Of a DNA stretch of 61,803 nucleotides, positions 16,070 to 25,137 are shown one piece after another. The DNA comes from Rhodospirillales bacterium (lineage in GTDB: Bacteria > Pseudomonadota > Alphaproteobacteria > ATCC43930 > CGMCC-115725). Under the pieces are notes generated by a model that worked only from the letters and a program-made list of their open reading frames with translations, did not search any database and was not told where the DNA came from. The stretch's first letter is position 1. Every line of letters begins with the position of its first letter. The position numbers were made by a program, and so were the translations under genes. The stretch spans positions 1 through 61,803 of the forward strand of contig JADGGZ010000002.1 of the NCBI GenBank assembly GCA_019689675.1, read 5' to 3'.

Positions 16070-16543
16070 ATGGGACAGAGCCTCGTCGAGCTGATCACGC
16101 CCGATCGCATCCTGCCGGTGGTAGAGGCCGCCGACAAGGCCGCGCTCCTGGCTGCGCTCGCGCGCCGGATCGCGAGCGCGGCCGCACTCGATCCCACCGC
16201 GGTCGAGGCGGCCCTCGCCGAGCGCGAGCGGCTGAGCTCGACCGGGGTCGGCTCCGGGATCGCCATTCCCCACGCGCAAGTCCCCGGTCTCGCGCGCCCG
16301 ATAGGGTTGCTCGCGCGGCTGCAAAGAGCGGTCGAGTTCGGCGCGGAGGACGGTCTCGGGGTCGATCTGGTCGTCGTCGTGCTCGCCCCCGAGGGAGCGA
16401 TGGTCGATCAGCTGAAGGCTCTGGGACGCGTCGCGCGGGTCCTGCGGCACCGCAGCATCGCCGACCAGCTCCGCGAGGCATCAGGAGCGGAAGCCATCCA
16501 CGGCATCCTCGGCCGGGCGGAGCGGGAGCTCGGGCCCCCCTGA
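16070..16543 (+). CDS. ptsN: PTS EIIA-type (Ntr/fructose family) protein
   Basis: The 157-residue protein begins MGQSLVELITPDRILPVV and carries the phosphorylation-site motif GIAIPHAQVP with His68, as in EIIA-Ntr. Such proteins take phosphate from NPr and regulate potassium transport and nitrogen-linked functions rather than importing sugar. It is a single domain with no EIIB/EIIC near. It ends three bases from the convergent K+/H+-type antiporter gene; EIIA-Ntr is known to control potassium transporters elsewhere, so the pairing is suggestive. No rpoN or hpf is adjacent, so the symbol is tentative. Confidence 0.8.
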   Translation: MGQSLVELITPDRILPVVEAADKAALLAALARRIASAAALDPTAVEAALAERERLSSTGVGSGIAIPHAQVPGLARPIGLLARLQRAVEFGAEDGLGVDLVVVVLAPEGAMVDQLKALGRVARVLRHRSIADQLREASGAEAIHGILGRAERELGPP

Positions 16544-16546
16544 CGG

Positions 16547-18307
16547 TCAGGGCGACGCCGCGCCGGCGGCGGCCTTCGGGTCGATCTCCAGGCCGACCTT
16601 GGTCACGCGATCTCCGTCCACCTCGCGGACGATGAGCTCGGTGGGCCCGAGGCGAAGCCGGTCGCCGACCACAGGGTGCTCGTTGAGCTGCTCGGCGAAA
16701 TGATCGGACACGCGCCGATCCGAGATGCTCGCGGGAACGGGGAAGCCGTAGGTGCGCGCGATCGCGCCGAGCGTCGTCGCCCCGTCGAATACGAACTCGC
16801 CGAAGAAGTCGCGCTCGGCCGGCGGCAGCTCCTTCGGCGCCGAGAAGAGCGGGTCGAGCTGCCGCACGCGGTCCGGCGGCGCAAGGAGATAGACATAGTC
16901 CCCCGCGGCAATCGGTCCGCTCTCGGCACCCATCAGGAGCCGCTTCTCGCGGGCGACCATGACGACGCGGGCCCAGCTCGGCAGCTTCGCGCCGCGGGCG
17001 ATCGGACTTCCGGCCGCGACAGGGTAGCCCACGAACTCCTCTTCGACCTGTCCCGGTAGCTCGAAGTCGACCCGGGGCCCCGGCTCCGTTCGTCGCGGCA
17101 GCGCCACGCCCAGACGGCGCGCGACGGGCGGCAGCGTCCAGCCCTGAACCACGAGAGAGGTCAGCACCACGACGAACGCTACGTCGAAATAGAGGAAGGC
17201 GTTCGGCAGGCTGGCGAGCATCGGCACCGAGGCAAGGAAAATGGCGACCGCGCCCCGAAGCCCGACCCAGGCGACAAAGGCGAGCTCGTTCGGCGAGAAC
17301 CGGAAGAACCGAAGACAGATCCAAACCGCCACGGGGCGCGCGACGAGGATCATCGCAACGGAGATCAAGAGCGCGCCCAGCAAGTGCTCGAGCATTCGCG
17401 AGGGAGAGGCGAGAAGCCCGAGCAGAACGAACATCACGATCTGACAGAACCAGGTGATCGCATCCTGGAAGCCGAGGACGCTGGTCGCGCCGCGGGTACG
17501 CCGATTGCCGAGCACCACCCCCGCGAGATAGACGGCGAGAAAGCCGCTGCCTTCGAGCGCCGACGTGCTTCCGTAAACGACGATCGCACTCGTGCTCGCG
17601 AACAGCGGCTGAAGCCCGGAGGGCAGAGGCAACCGGTTGAGGAGGAGCGAGATCGCCACCCCTCCGGCAACCCCGAAAGCGCCGCCGATGAGCGCCTGCT
17701 CCGCGAGTATCCGAACGATCATCCAGAACGATTCGCCTGCCTCGGGCTGCTGGACGGTCATCGTGGAGAGAAATTCGGTCAGCACGATCGTCATCAGGAT
17801 CGCGGCCGGATCGTTCGTGCTCGATTCCACCTCGAGCGTGGCGCCGACGCGCTGCTTCAGCTGAAGGCCGCCCGCATGAAGCAGGAAGAACACCGCCGCG
17901 GCGTCCGTGGAAGCCACGATCGCCGAGAGGAGCAGCGCCTCCAAAAAAGAAAGCTGGTCGAAGACGAGAAGGGCGAAGCCGCTGGTGATGAGCGCGGTGA
18001 CGAGGACGCCGATCGTGGCGAGCAGGACCGAAGGCCGGAGCGCCACCCGGAACGCGTCGAGCCGGGTCCGCATGCCGCCGTCGAAGAGAATCACCGCGAG
18101 CGCGAGCGAGCCGAAGAGATAGGTCGCCCGATAGTCGTCGAAGGCGATGCCGCCCGGGCCGTCCTCGCCCGCCAGCATGCCGATGACGAGAAAGACGAGG
18201 AGGAGGGGCGCTCCGATCCGGGAGGCGACTAGGCTGGACAGTATTCCGACGAGCACCAGGACCGCGCCGATCAGAAGAACGGCGTTGAGGTACCCGATGC
18301 TTTCCAT
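16547..18307 (-). CDS. nhaP2: CPA1 cation/proton antiporter with RCK_C and CorC/HlyC domains (NhaP2/CvrA type)
   Basis: The 586-residue protein has about 12 membrane helices (1-395) of the CPA1 Na+(K+)/H+ exchanger family, with the STDAAAVFFLL and ESSTNDPAAI core motifs. A TrkA-C-like domain follows near 410-480 and a CorC/HlyC transporter-associated domain near 500-586. This three-part arrangement is that of NhaP2/CvrA potassium/proton antiporters. It sits convergent with the PtsN-like gene. Confidence 0.9.
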   Translation of the reverse strand: MESIGYLNAVLLIGAVLVLVGILSSLVASRIGAPLLLVFLVIGMLAGEDGPGGIAFDDYRATYLFGSLALAVILFDGGMRTRLDAFRVALRPSVLLATIGVLVTALITSGFALLVFDQLSFLEALLLSAIVASTDAAAVFFLLHAGGLQLKQRVGATLEVESSTNDPAAILMTIVLTEFLSTMTVQQPEAGESFWMIVRILAEQALIGGAFGVAGGVAISLLLNRLPLPSGLQPLFASTSAIVVYGSTSALEGSGFLAVYLAGVVLGNRRTRGATSVLGFQDAITWFCQIVMFVLLGLLASPSRMLEHLLGALLISVAMILVARPVAVWICLRFFRFSPNELAFVAWVGLRGAVAIFLASVPMLASLPNAFLYFDVAFVVVLTSLVVQGWTLPPVARRLGVALPRRTEPGPRVDFELPGQVEEEFVGYPVAAGSPIARGAKLPSWARVVMVAREKRLLMGAESGPIAAGDYVYLLAPPDRVRQLDPLFSAPKELPPAERDFFGEFVFDGATTLGAIARTYGFPVPASISDRRVSDHFAEQLNEHPVVGDRLRLGPTELIVREVDGDRVTKVGLEIDPKAAAGAASP

Positions 18308-18323
18308 CGGCCCCCTCTGCCCG

Positions 18324-18632
18324 TCAGGCGGGGGAGAGCACGTGTATCACGCGGCTCGCTATGAGATCCTTCACCTTGGCCGCGTAGGCCGCCATGTGCG
18401 GCGAAGCGGCATGAGCCTTCAGCGCCTCGAGGCTCTCCCATTTCTCGATGACGACGAAGGTGTCGGGACCGAGTTTCGTCTGGATCGCGCCGGCGCCTTC
18501 GGCGTCGATCGCAGGCCCGTATTCGATGCAGCCCTGCTCGGCCCGAACGGTCGGCATGTTCGCGCGGAAGTGGCGAAGGATTTCGTCGCGCTTGCCGGGC
18601 TTCGCCGTAATGATGGCAAGAACGTGGATCAC
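18324..18632 (-). CDS. Antibiotic-biosynthesis-monooxygenase (ABM) domain protein
   Basis: The 102-residue ferredoxin-like protein (VIHVLAIITAKPGKRDEIL start, FVVIEKWESLEALKAHAASPHM core) matches the ABM/YgiN-type family. These small dimeric proteins oxidise quinols or other small molecules, or are enzymes of unknown substrate. GTG 18632 is chosen because AAGGA lies 5 nt before it and the longer frame is not domain-like. The next gene upstream is a GST, which suggests a small detoxification pair, though 116 bp separate them. Confidence 0.82.
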   Translation of the reverse strand: MIHVLAIITAKPGKRDEILRHFRANMPTVRAEQGCIEYGPAIDAEGAGAIQTKLGPDTFVVIEKWESLEALKAHAASPHMAAYAAKVKDLIASRVIHVLSPA

Positions 18633-18748
18633 TTTTCCTTGTCTCCTGTTCGTGAAGCCGCAGGTCTGGGGTTCGATCGTAACTGCTTTTCCGGTCGCTA
18701 CGCATCGCGCCATGCAGGGGGCCCGTCGGGCGCCTCGGCCCGGGCGCG

Positions 18749-19462
18749 TTACGGATCGAGCTCGGGGTAGTGCCGGAATATGCCTTGCTCGCTGAAGGGG
18801 AGGCGACGCTTCGAGGCGAGGTAGGCGGCGATGCCGGGTCGCTCGGCCACGCGGTCATGGAGCGAGACGACCCGCGGCAGCTTCTTCTCGATCCTTTCCA
18901 TGGCGCGCGGGAAGGCGTAGCGGAGACCCGCTACGACCTGGAACAGCGAAAGGTCGGCATAGGTGAGGCGGCGACCGACGAGATGGCGACCCTGGCCGTT
19001 TCGCGCGAGCACCGCTTCGAAGTAGCCGAGATACTTCGGGACGCGGTTCTCGAGGAAATCGGCGGCACGCCTTTTCGCTTCCTTCTTCTGGTCCTCGTAG
19101 TAGAGGCTGCTCGCGATCGGGTGATGCGTGTCGTGCGCCTCCTGGACGAGGTCGGCGATGGTGAGCTGCAGCTGATGGGTCCAGAGCCGGCCCGCCTCGT
19201 TCGCAGGAGCGAGGCCGTGCCGGCCGCCGAGATAGAAGAGGATGTTCGCGGTCTGGCCGATGAGCAGCTTGCCGGCCCTGAGAAAGGGCGGTGCGAAGGG
19301 AGGGCGCTCGACCCGGCTGCCGTTGAGGAGGCGCAACATCGAGCGCATGCCGCCGCTTCGCCGTGCCACATCGACGTAATCGGCGCCGGCCTCCTCGAGC
19401 GCGAGGCGGACGAACTCGCTCCGTCCCTGAATCTCCGGCCAGTAGTAAAGCTCGTAGCGCAT
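18749..19462 (-). CDS. Glutathione S-transferase family protein
   Basis: The 237-residue protein has a thioredoxin-like N-domain (YELYYWPEIQGRSEFVRLALEEAGADYVDV) with the Tyr/Gln-Gly-Arg-x-E features of sigma/Ure2-like GSTs and the cis-Pro region. An all-helical C-domain contains the VGRRLTYADLSLFQVV N-capping signature. It is cytoplasmic and conjugates glutathione to electrophiles or serves redox roles. Start ATG 19462 is the only Met before the beta-1 strand. Confidence 0.88.
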   Translation of the reverse strand: MRYELYYWPEIQGRSEFVRLALEEAGADYVDVARRSGGMRSMLRLLNGSRVERPPFAPPFLRAGKLLIGQTANILFYLGGRHGLAPANEAGRLWTHQLQLTIADLVQEAHDTHHPIASSLYYEDQKKEAKRRAADFLENRVPKYLGYFEAVLARNGQGRHLVGRRLTYADLSLFQVVAGLRYAFPRAMERIEKKLPRVVSLHDRVAERPGIAAYLASKRRLPFSEQGIFRHYPELDP

Positions 19463-19536
19463 CGCGCCCTCGCTTCAGGTTGACCGTGAGAAGGTTACTT
19501 GCCCCGCGCCGCCGGCTCCAGCGAGGCGGCGCGAGA

Positions 19537-20832
19537 TCAGCCGCCGCGCGCTTTTGCGAGAAAGGTGCCGACGGCGGCGCCGAGCCGGTCCGCCTCGCCG
19601 GAGAGCGCGGCTGCGGCTTCAAGCACGTTTCCAGCGGCATCTCCCGTCGCTGCGGCCGCCTTCGTGACCTCGACGATATTGGTCGTCACGGTCTGCGTGC
19701 CGCGCGCCGCCTCCTGGATGTTCCGCGCAATCTCCTGGGTCGTCGTGCCTTGCTCCTCGACCGCCGCCGCGATCGCGGCAGAGACCTCGTCGATCTCGCC
19801 GATGCGAGAGACGATCCCTTTGATCGCGGACACGGCTTCCGCCGTCGCGCTCTGGATCCGGCCGACCTGGGCGGCGATATCCTCGGTCGCCTTCGCGGTC
19901 TGCCCGGCGAGCGTCTTGACCTCGCCCGCGACGACGGCGAATCCCTTGCCCGCCTCGCCGGCGCGGGCCGCCTCGATCGTGGCGTTGAGGGCGAGGAGAT
20001 TCGTTTGCGCGGCGATCGCCTGAATCAGCGAGACGATCTCGCCGATGCGCTGCGCGGCGTCCGCGAGGTTTTCCACGGCGGCATTCGTGCGTGCCGATTC
20101 CTCCACCGCGTTCCGTGCGATCTCTGCCGAATGCGCGACACGCCGGCCGATCTCGGCGACTGTGGCGGAGAGCTCTTCAGCCGCCGCGGCAACGGTGGCG
20201 ACGTTGGCCGAGGCCTGCTGGGTGGCCGCCGCCGCTGACGCGCTCTGCTCCTTCGCGTCGCCCGCAATCCGATTCATCGTCTCGGCCTCGAGCCGCATGC
20301 ACGCTGCCGCTTCCGAGACTTCCGCGGCCGCCGTTCCGACGTTGTCTTCTGCGAAGCGGATGAACGCGCCGACATCCGCCTCGACCACCGCCGTCGCGGC
20401 GTTCAGCGTCTGCGCGCCGTGCCGAAACGCGCCCGGCAGACCGCGCTCGAGGACCTTGCGGTAGTAGCGGCGCTTGCTCACCTGGAGCATCGAGCCGCTC
20501 GCTTCGCGGACGAAGGCGTCGGTGATGTCGAGAAGATGGTTGATGCTGCGCTCGAGCCCGCCGAGCGGGCCGGGCGTCGGCCGGCCGAGGATGCGCGTCT
20601 CGAGATCGCCTTTGGCCGCCGCCTCGCAAACCGCCGCCGCTCGTGCTAGCGCGCACCTGGTTCGTCGCTCGTGGAGGACGGCCGCGGCGGCCAGTCCAAG
20701 GACGGCGACGCCGGAAAGAATGACGCCGGCGAGCGGGTAGTCGGCGGCGGCGAGCGCCGCCGCTCCGAGCGCCGCGGCCGTTCCGGTCGCCGCGCCGATG
20801 CGCTGGCTAGACAGCGAAGACATATTGGTCAT
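19537..20832 (-). CDS. Methyl-accepting chemotaxis protein without ligand domain
   Basis: From ATG 20832 the protein has 431 residues. Two closely spaced membrane helices (about residues 12-54) have almost no periplasmic loop. A HAMP-like/linker region follows, then a long antiparallel signalling coil whose tip reads [37 protein letters not shown]. There is no C-terminal CheR/CheB pentapeptide. The gene overlaps the upstream PAS gene by 26 bp, so the two are made together; the PAS protein probably supplies the sensory input. A GTG 9 nt upstream and an ATG 9 nt downstream are alternative starts. Confidence 0.9.
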   Translation of the reverse strand: MTNMSSLSSQRIGAATGTAAALGAAALAAADYPLAGVILSGVAVLGLAAAAVLHERRTRCALARAAAVCEAAAKGDLETRILGRPTPGPLGGLERSINHLLDITDAFVREASGSMLQVSKRRYYRKVLERGLPGAFRHGAQTLNAATAVVEADVGAFIRFAEDNVGTAAAEVSEAAACMRLEAETMNRIAGDAKEQSASAAAATQQASANVATVAAAAEELSATVAEIGRRVAHSAEIARNAVEESARTNAAVENLADAAQRIGEIVSLIQAIAAQTNLLALNATIEAARAGEAGKGFAVVAGEVKTLAGQTAKATEDIAAQVGRIQSATAEAVSAIKGIVSRIGEIDEVSAAIAAAVEEQGTTTQEIARNIQEAARGTQTVTTNIVEVTKAAAATGDAAGNVLEAAAALSGEADRLGAAVGTFLAKARGG

Positions 20833-21331
20833 AGGAGACACCCCGTTCCTGCAGCATCGCCGCGAGCTTGCCGTGGGCGAGGTGCATGCCCTGCTTGCGA
20901 TCCTCGGCCCGACGCTCCTCGTCGAGCAACGTCCGGTATAGCGGTTCGATCTTGGCGATCTGCGCCGGGTCCGGCTTGCGCCGGTTCGAGTGATAGCCGA
21001 CGATCCTCCCGGACGCGTCGAAGCTCGGCGTCACGTGGGCGAAGACCCAGTAATGGTCGCCGTTCTTCGCCATGTTGAGGACATAGGCGAAGATCTCGCT
21101 GCCGGCCTCGATCGTCTCCCACAGCAGCTTGAAGACGCAGCGCGGCATGTCGGGATGCCGGATGATGCTGTGCGGCTGCCCGAGGATCTCCTCGGCCGAA
21201 TACCCGGATACGCGCAGGAAGACGTCGTTCGCGTAGGTGATCCGACCTCTGAGGTCGGTTTTGGAGACGATGATCTCTTCCTCGCCGAAAGGACTCTCCC
21301 GCCCGGTCGGCGTGATCTTTCGTGCGGCCAT
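20807..21331 (-). CDS. Aer-like PAS sensor protein
   Basis: The 174-residue protein is a PAS domain of the Aer type. It contains [40 protein letters not shown] and [19 protein letters not shown], the features that hold FAD in aerotaxis receptors, and a basic helical tail (about 125-174). It has no membrane segment and no MCP domain of its own. The signalling domain is encoded by the overlapping next gene. Redox or oxygen sensing is inferred from the family. Confidence 0.85.
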   Translation of the reverse strand: MAARKITPTGRESPFGEEEIIVSKTDLRGRITYANDVFLRVSGYSAEEILGQPHSIIRHPDMPRCVFKLLWETIEAGSEIFAYVLNMAKNGDHYWVFAHVTPSFDASGRIVGYHSNRRKPDPAQIAKIEPLYRTLLDEERRAEDRKQGMHLAHGKLAAMLQERGVSYDQYVFAV

Positions 21332-21523
21332 GCGACGGTGTTTCCCTTGCGTTATGTCAATGCCAAATCAGCAAATCAGCTCTGCGACCCTCGCACGGCG
21401 GCGTTAATACGGACTTAGAGGAAAATCCGACCCATTCCGCACCCCACCCGAAATGCGGCGTTGCCGGATTGGTGGAAACGCAACGCCTAGCGCGAGGAGG
21501 TTGCGCCGCCTGCGCCAGATTGT

Positions 21524-21539
21524 CGCATTCCGGAATGCG
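21524..21539. promoter_or_regulatory. Perfect 16-bp palindrome in the PAS/ilvA spacer
   Basis: CGCATTCCGGAATGCG is a perfect palindrome within the 282-bp gap (21332-21613) between the PAS gene and the end of the threonine dehydratase gene. The rest of the gap shows nothing gene-like. It lies about 190 bp before the PAS start (minus strand), where an upstream operator could sit. It has no T-tract, so it is unlikely to be a terminator. Confidence 0.3.
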
Positions 21540-21613
21540 GTCGTGTGTCGGCCGGGCCGGACGACGGCAACTTGTCGCGGCGCTCAAGACGCCTCGCGCC
21601 CCTCAGAGCGCGG

Positions 21614-22840
21614 TCAGCCGAGGGCGGTCTCGGAGAGAAGCCTGGTAGGGAAGCCGGCCGCCTCGAGGGCGCCCACGATCTCCCCAACGTGGCGAGGGTT
21701 GCGCGTCTCGATCACCACGTCGAGCTCGGCGAGCTTCACCGGGACGTCCTGAAAGAGACGCTGATGATAGACCTCGACGATGTTCCCGCCCTTCTGGCCG
21801 ATCACCGAGGCGACACGGGCGAGAAGGCCGGGCTGATCGCTGATCTCCACCCGCAGGCGCACCATGCGGCCGGCGCGCACGAGACCGCGCATCAGAATAG
21901 AGGCGAGAAGGCGGGCGTCGATGTTGCCGCCGCACAGGACCAGCGCGATGCGCCGCCCGGAATAGCGCCCCGGATCGGCGAGCAGAGCGGCGAGCGGCGC
22001 CGCGCCGGCCCCTTCGGCGACGAGCTTCTGCTGGACGAGGAGGGTCTCGATCGCGGCCTCGATCCGCGCCTCGTCGACGAGAACGATATCGGCAACCAGC
22101 GCCTCGATGATTGCCCGGGTGAGCCGGCCCGGCTCCTTGACGGCGATGCCCTCGGCGATCGTCTGGCCGCCCGGTTCCGGCGGCCGGCCGCGGATCGCAT
22201 GGTGCATCGAGGGATAGAGCGCCGCCTCGACGCCGATGATCTCGATTTCCGGCCTCAGCGCCTTGGCGCCGATCGCAGTTCCGGCGATGACGCCGCCGCC
22301 GCCGATCGGGACGATGACGGCGTCGAGCTCGGGCTGATCCTCCACGAGCTCTAGGCCGATCGTGCCTTGACCCGCGATGATCAGCGGGTCGTCGTAAGGG
22401 TGAATGAGCACGAGGTTTTCGGCGGCGGCGATCTCTTCGGCCGCGCGCCGGGCCTCGACGAGCCCTTCGCCGCGCAGAACGACGCGCGCGCCGTAGGCTT
22501 CGGTCCGCTCCACCTTGGTGAACGGGGTTCCTTCCGGCATGACGATCGTCGCCGGAATGCCGAGCCGCTGGGCGTGGTAGGCCACGCCCTGCGCGTGATT
22601 TCCCGCAGACATCGCGATCACGCCGGCCCGGCGCTGTGCCGTCTCGAGGCTCTTCAGCTTCGTCAGGGCGCCGCGCTCCTTGAAGGAGCCGGTCGCCTGC
22701 ATCGTCTCGAGCTTGAGGAAGATCTCGGCGCCGGTCGCCGCCGAGAGCGCGGGGGCCGCGACGAGCGGGGTGCGGATCACCTCGCCGCGGATCGCTTCCG
22801 CAGCGGCGCGGACGTCGTCGATCGTGACCGGCAGCGTCAC
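21614..22840 (-). CDS. ilvA: Threonine ammonia-lyase with C-terminal ACT domain
   Basis: The 408-residue PLP enzyme deaminates threonine (or serine) to a 2-oxo acid. PLP binds Lys54 in GSFKERGALTK. The cofactor-phosphate loop is IGGGGVIAGTAIG, and SAGNHAQGVA is the Asn loop. A single ACT domain (about 330-408, RLRVEISDQPGLLARV) likely binds an allosteric amino acid. GTG 22840 overlaps the penicillin-acylase stop as GTGA; the longer frame runs inside that gene and is rejected. Biosynthetic versus catabolic role cannot be decided. Confidence 0.9.
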   Translation of the reverse strand: MTLPVTIDDVRAAAEAIRGEVIRTPLVAAPALSAATGAEIFLKLETMQATGSFKERGALTKLKSLETAQRRAGVIAMSAGNHAQGVAYHAQRLGIPATIVMPEGTPFTKVERTEAYGARVVLRGEGLVEARRAAEEIAAAENLVLIHPYDDPLIIAGQGTIGLELVEDQPELDAVIVPIGGGGVIAGTAIGAKALRPEIEIIGVEAALYPSMHHAIRGRPPEPGGQTIAEGIAVKEPGRLTRAIIEALVADIVLVDEARIEAAIETLLVQQKLVAEGAGAAPLAALLADPGRYSGRRIALVLCGGNIDARLLASILMRGLVRAGRMVRLRVEISDQPGLLARVASVIGQKGGNIVEVYHQRLFQDVPVKLAELDVVIETRNPRHVGEIVGALEAAGFPTRLLSETALG

Positions 22841-25017
22841 GGCGGTACGAGCTCCAGGCGTGCGACGGCCGGACCGCCGAGGGTGATCCATTCGAAGTCG
22901 CGCCACGGTCCGACGAGGTCAGACCAGTGGCGCGAGAACGGATTGCCCGATTGACCCGGCACGACCATGAAGCGTGCGCTTTCCGGCGCCGACATGTCTA
23001 TGACGAAGCGCAGCACCGAGCCGTGCACGCTCGCGAAGGGATCGGTCTCGTTGCGCAGCGCCATGTGCGCACGTCTGACCGTGTCGTAGCCGCCCGGGAC
23101 GGGTACGGAAATGTCGAGGAGATCCCCGACCAGCGGAAGGCGCGAGACGAAATTATGCCGGAAACGCGCCTGGTGCGCCCGCCCCCAAGTCCAGCGATCC
23201 ATGTCCGGGCCGTAGCGCCGCTCGAGGTCCGAAAACGCGCGTTCGAGCGCGGCCGCGATCTTCGCGTCGGGACGAGAGTGCGCGAGCTGTTGCCGCACGG
23301 CGAGCGGACGGAAATCGAAGTAGTCGCCGAAAAGCGGCCCGAGCGCCTCGGCGAAAAGTTCGCGCTCGAGCTCGCGAAACCATGCCGTGAAGAGGAGCGG
23401 CGCGACATCGTCCTCGCGCATGTTGAAATCCCAGGAACGCAGGATCCCGACCGCGGCGCGCGCACGCTCGCTCGTGACCGGCGCCTCGAGAAGAAGCGGC
23501 AGGATTTCCGCCGCCATCGGAGAGTAAATGTCGGCCATGATCGCGGCCGAGCGGTCGGGCGACTGTTCCGGGGCGGCATCCAAGAGGGCGGCGATGCGTT
23601 CCGCGCGGTATGAAGCGTCCCAGTCGCGCGAGATGAAGAAGGGATAGTCGTCGGCCACGATCTTGTTGTTCGCGGTAACGAGCCGTGGCCCCGAGGCGCG
23701 GGGAAGGGCCTCGAACGGAATGAAGCCGGTCCAGTCCGCCTCGCCGGTCCAGCCGGGCGAGGGAAGCCAGCCGTCGCCATTCTTTCGGATCGGGATCCGT
23801 GCCGGCGCGATCATGCCGGTTTCGCCGTCCCGGTCCGCGTAGACGATGCTCTGTTGCGGTGCCACCCAGTCTTCGAGCGCGCGCCGAAAGGATTTTGCGT
23901 CGTCGGCGCGGTTCATGCGGTAGATCGCCTCGGGCGTGCGGTCGTCGTCGCCGAGGAACGTCGCCTGAAGCGCAAGGACATGGCCCGGCGGCGCCTCGCC
24001 CACAAGCCCGGAAACGACTGGGCCGTGTCGGGTCGAGCGGATCGTGAGCGTTTCCGGGGCGCCCCCGCGGACCGCGATCTTCTCCTGCTGGACCGCGAAG
24101 GAGGCGGGCCCGTCCGGCGTCAGATAGCCGTCGCCGTCGAGCTTTTCGAGGAAGAGATCGGCGACGTCGCCCCCCGTCGTCGTAAAGCCCCAGGCGACGC
24201 GGCTGTTGTGGCCGATGATGACGAAGGGAGTGCCCGGTGCGGTCGCGCCGAAAACGCCGCCGCCCGGCCACTCGAGCCTGGCGAGATAGAAGGTCCCCGG
24301 CGCCGAGAAACCGAGATGCGGGTCGTTGGCGAGAACCGGGCTGCCGGAGGCGCTGCGGCTGCCGTCGACGACCCAATTGTTCGAGGCTCCGGCAGGGACG
24401 GTCGGATAGAAAAGGTCGAGCGCTTCCCGGCCGAGGCGCTCGACGATCCGCGCGCGCAAGAGCTCGCCGCGGTAATTGCCGGCGAGCTGGAGCGCCATGA
24501 GCTTGCCGTAGACGAGCGTGTCGGCGACGCGCCAGCGCTCCGGGCGAAAGCGCAGAAGATAAAACTCCGGCGGGAGCGCGCGCGTGCGAGTCTCGAGCCA
24601 GGCGTTGACGCCGGACGCGTAGGCTTCGAGATAGGCGCGAAGCTCCGGCGAGAGCCCGGCGAGTTGCGCCTCGGCGGCGCGGTAGAGGCCGAAGGTCCGC
24701 ATGATGCGATCCATCGGCAGCGCGCGCTCGCCCACGATCTCGGCAAGACGGCCGGCGCCGACGCGGCGCATCTGCTCCATCTGGTAGAGACGGTCCTGGG
24801 CGTGAACGTAGCCCAGCGCGAATGCGGCATCGCGTTCGTTCGCGGCGCGGATGGTCGGCACGCCCCATGCATCGCGCTCGATCGTGACCGGCGCCGAGAG
24901 ACCGGCGAGAGCGATGCGCCCCTCGGTCACCGGCAGCGAGGAGAGAAGCCACAGCGCTGAAGACGCTGCGGCGATCAGCAGCGAGAGAAGGAAAAAAGCG
25001 AGGATGCGGCGGGTCAC
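22837..25017 (-). CDS. Penicillin acylase family N-terminal nucleophile hydrolase
   Basis: The 726-residue precursor has an N-terminal hydrophobic segment (RRILAFFLLSLLIAAASSALWLL), so it is exported or membrane-anchored. The Ntn nucleophile Ser is near residue 212 in the auto-cleavage context PAGASNNWVVDGS, giving alpha and beta chains. Other family blocks are NDPHLGFSAPGTFY and HNSRVAWGFTT. Such enzymes cleave amides such as acyl-homoserine lactones or penicillins; the substrate is unknown here. GTG 25017 is chosen because it begins the signal segment. It couples to ilvA. Confidence 0.9.
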   Translation of the reverse strand: MTRRILAFFLLSLLIAAASSALWLLSSLPVTEGRIALAGLSAPVTIERDAWGVPTIRAANERDAAFALGYVHAQDRLYQMEQMRRVGAGRLAEIVGERALPMDRIMRTFGLYRAAEAQLAGLSPELRAYLEAYASGVNAWLETRTRALPPEFYLLRFRPERWRVADTLVYGKLMALQLAGNYRGELLRARIVERLGREALDLFYPTVPAGASNNWVVDGSRSASGSPVLANDPHLGFSAPGTFYLARLEWPGGGVFGATAPGTPFVIIGHNSRVAWGFTTTGGDVADLFLEKLDGDGYLTPDGPASFAVQQEKIAVRGGAPETLTIRSTRHGPVVSGLVGEAPPGHVLALQATFLGDDDRTPEAIYRMNRADDAKSFRRALEDWVAPQQSIVYADRDGETGMIAPARIPIRKNGDGWLPSPGWTGEADWTGFIPFEALPRASGPRLVTANNKIVADDYPFFISRDWDASYRAERIAALLDAAPEQSPDRSAAIMADIYSPMAAEILPLLLEAPVTSERARAAVGILRSWDFNMREDDVAPLLFTAWFRELERELFAEALGPLFGDYFDFRPLAVRQQLAHSRPDAKIAAALERAFSDLERRYGPDMDRWTWGRAHQARFRHNFVSRLPLVGDLLDISVPVPGGYDTVRRAHMALRNETDPFASVHGSVLRFVIDMSAPESARFMVVPGQSGNPFSRHWSDLVGPWRDFEWITLGGPAVARLELVPP

Positions 25018-25059
25018 GCCGCTTCCTGTCCCGATCGGGAAGGACGGCAGGGGCGCCCG

Positions 25060-25125
25060 GCTTCCCTCACCCTTCCCGCTGCGCGGGCCCTCGCCCGCGA
25101 GCGGGCGAGGGCGCATCGGGTCGAG
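25060..25125. repeat. REP-like palindromic element, possible ALDH terminator
   Basis: The spacer holds a perfect 12-bp stem (GCCCTCGCCCGC 25087-25098 with GCGGGCGAGGGC 25101-25112) beside a CCCTCACCCTTCCCGC arm, the pattern of short dispersed REP-type repeats common in GC-rich Proteobacteria. Only this copy is present in the window. It lies 26-51 bp behind the aldehyde-dehydrogenase stop and may help end that transcript, though no U-tract follows. Confidence 0.5.
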
Positions 25126-25137
25126 GCCCGCAACGCA

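Noticed and set aside
25018-25116. Extended N-terminus of the penicillin acylase from 25116
   Set aside because: It runs through the REP-like repeat and would bury the signal sequence 33 residues inside; GTG 25017 is better.
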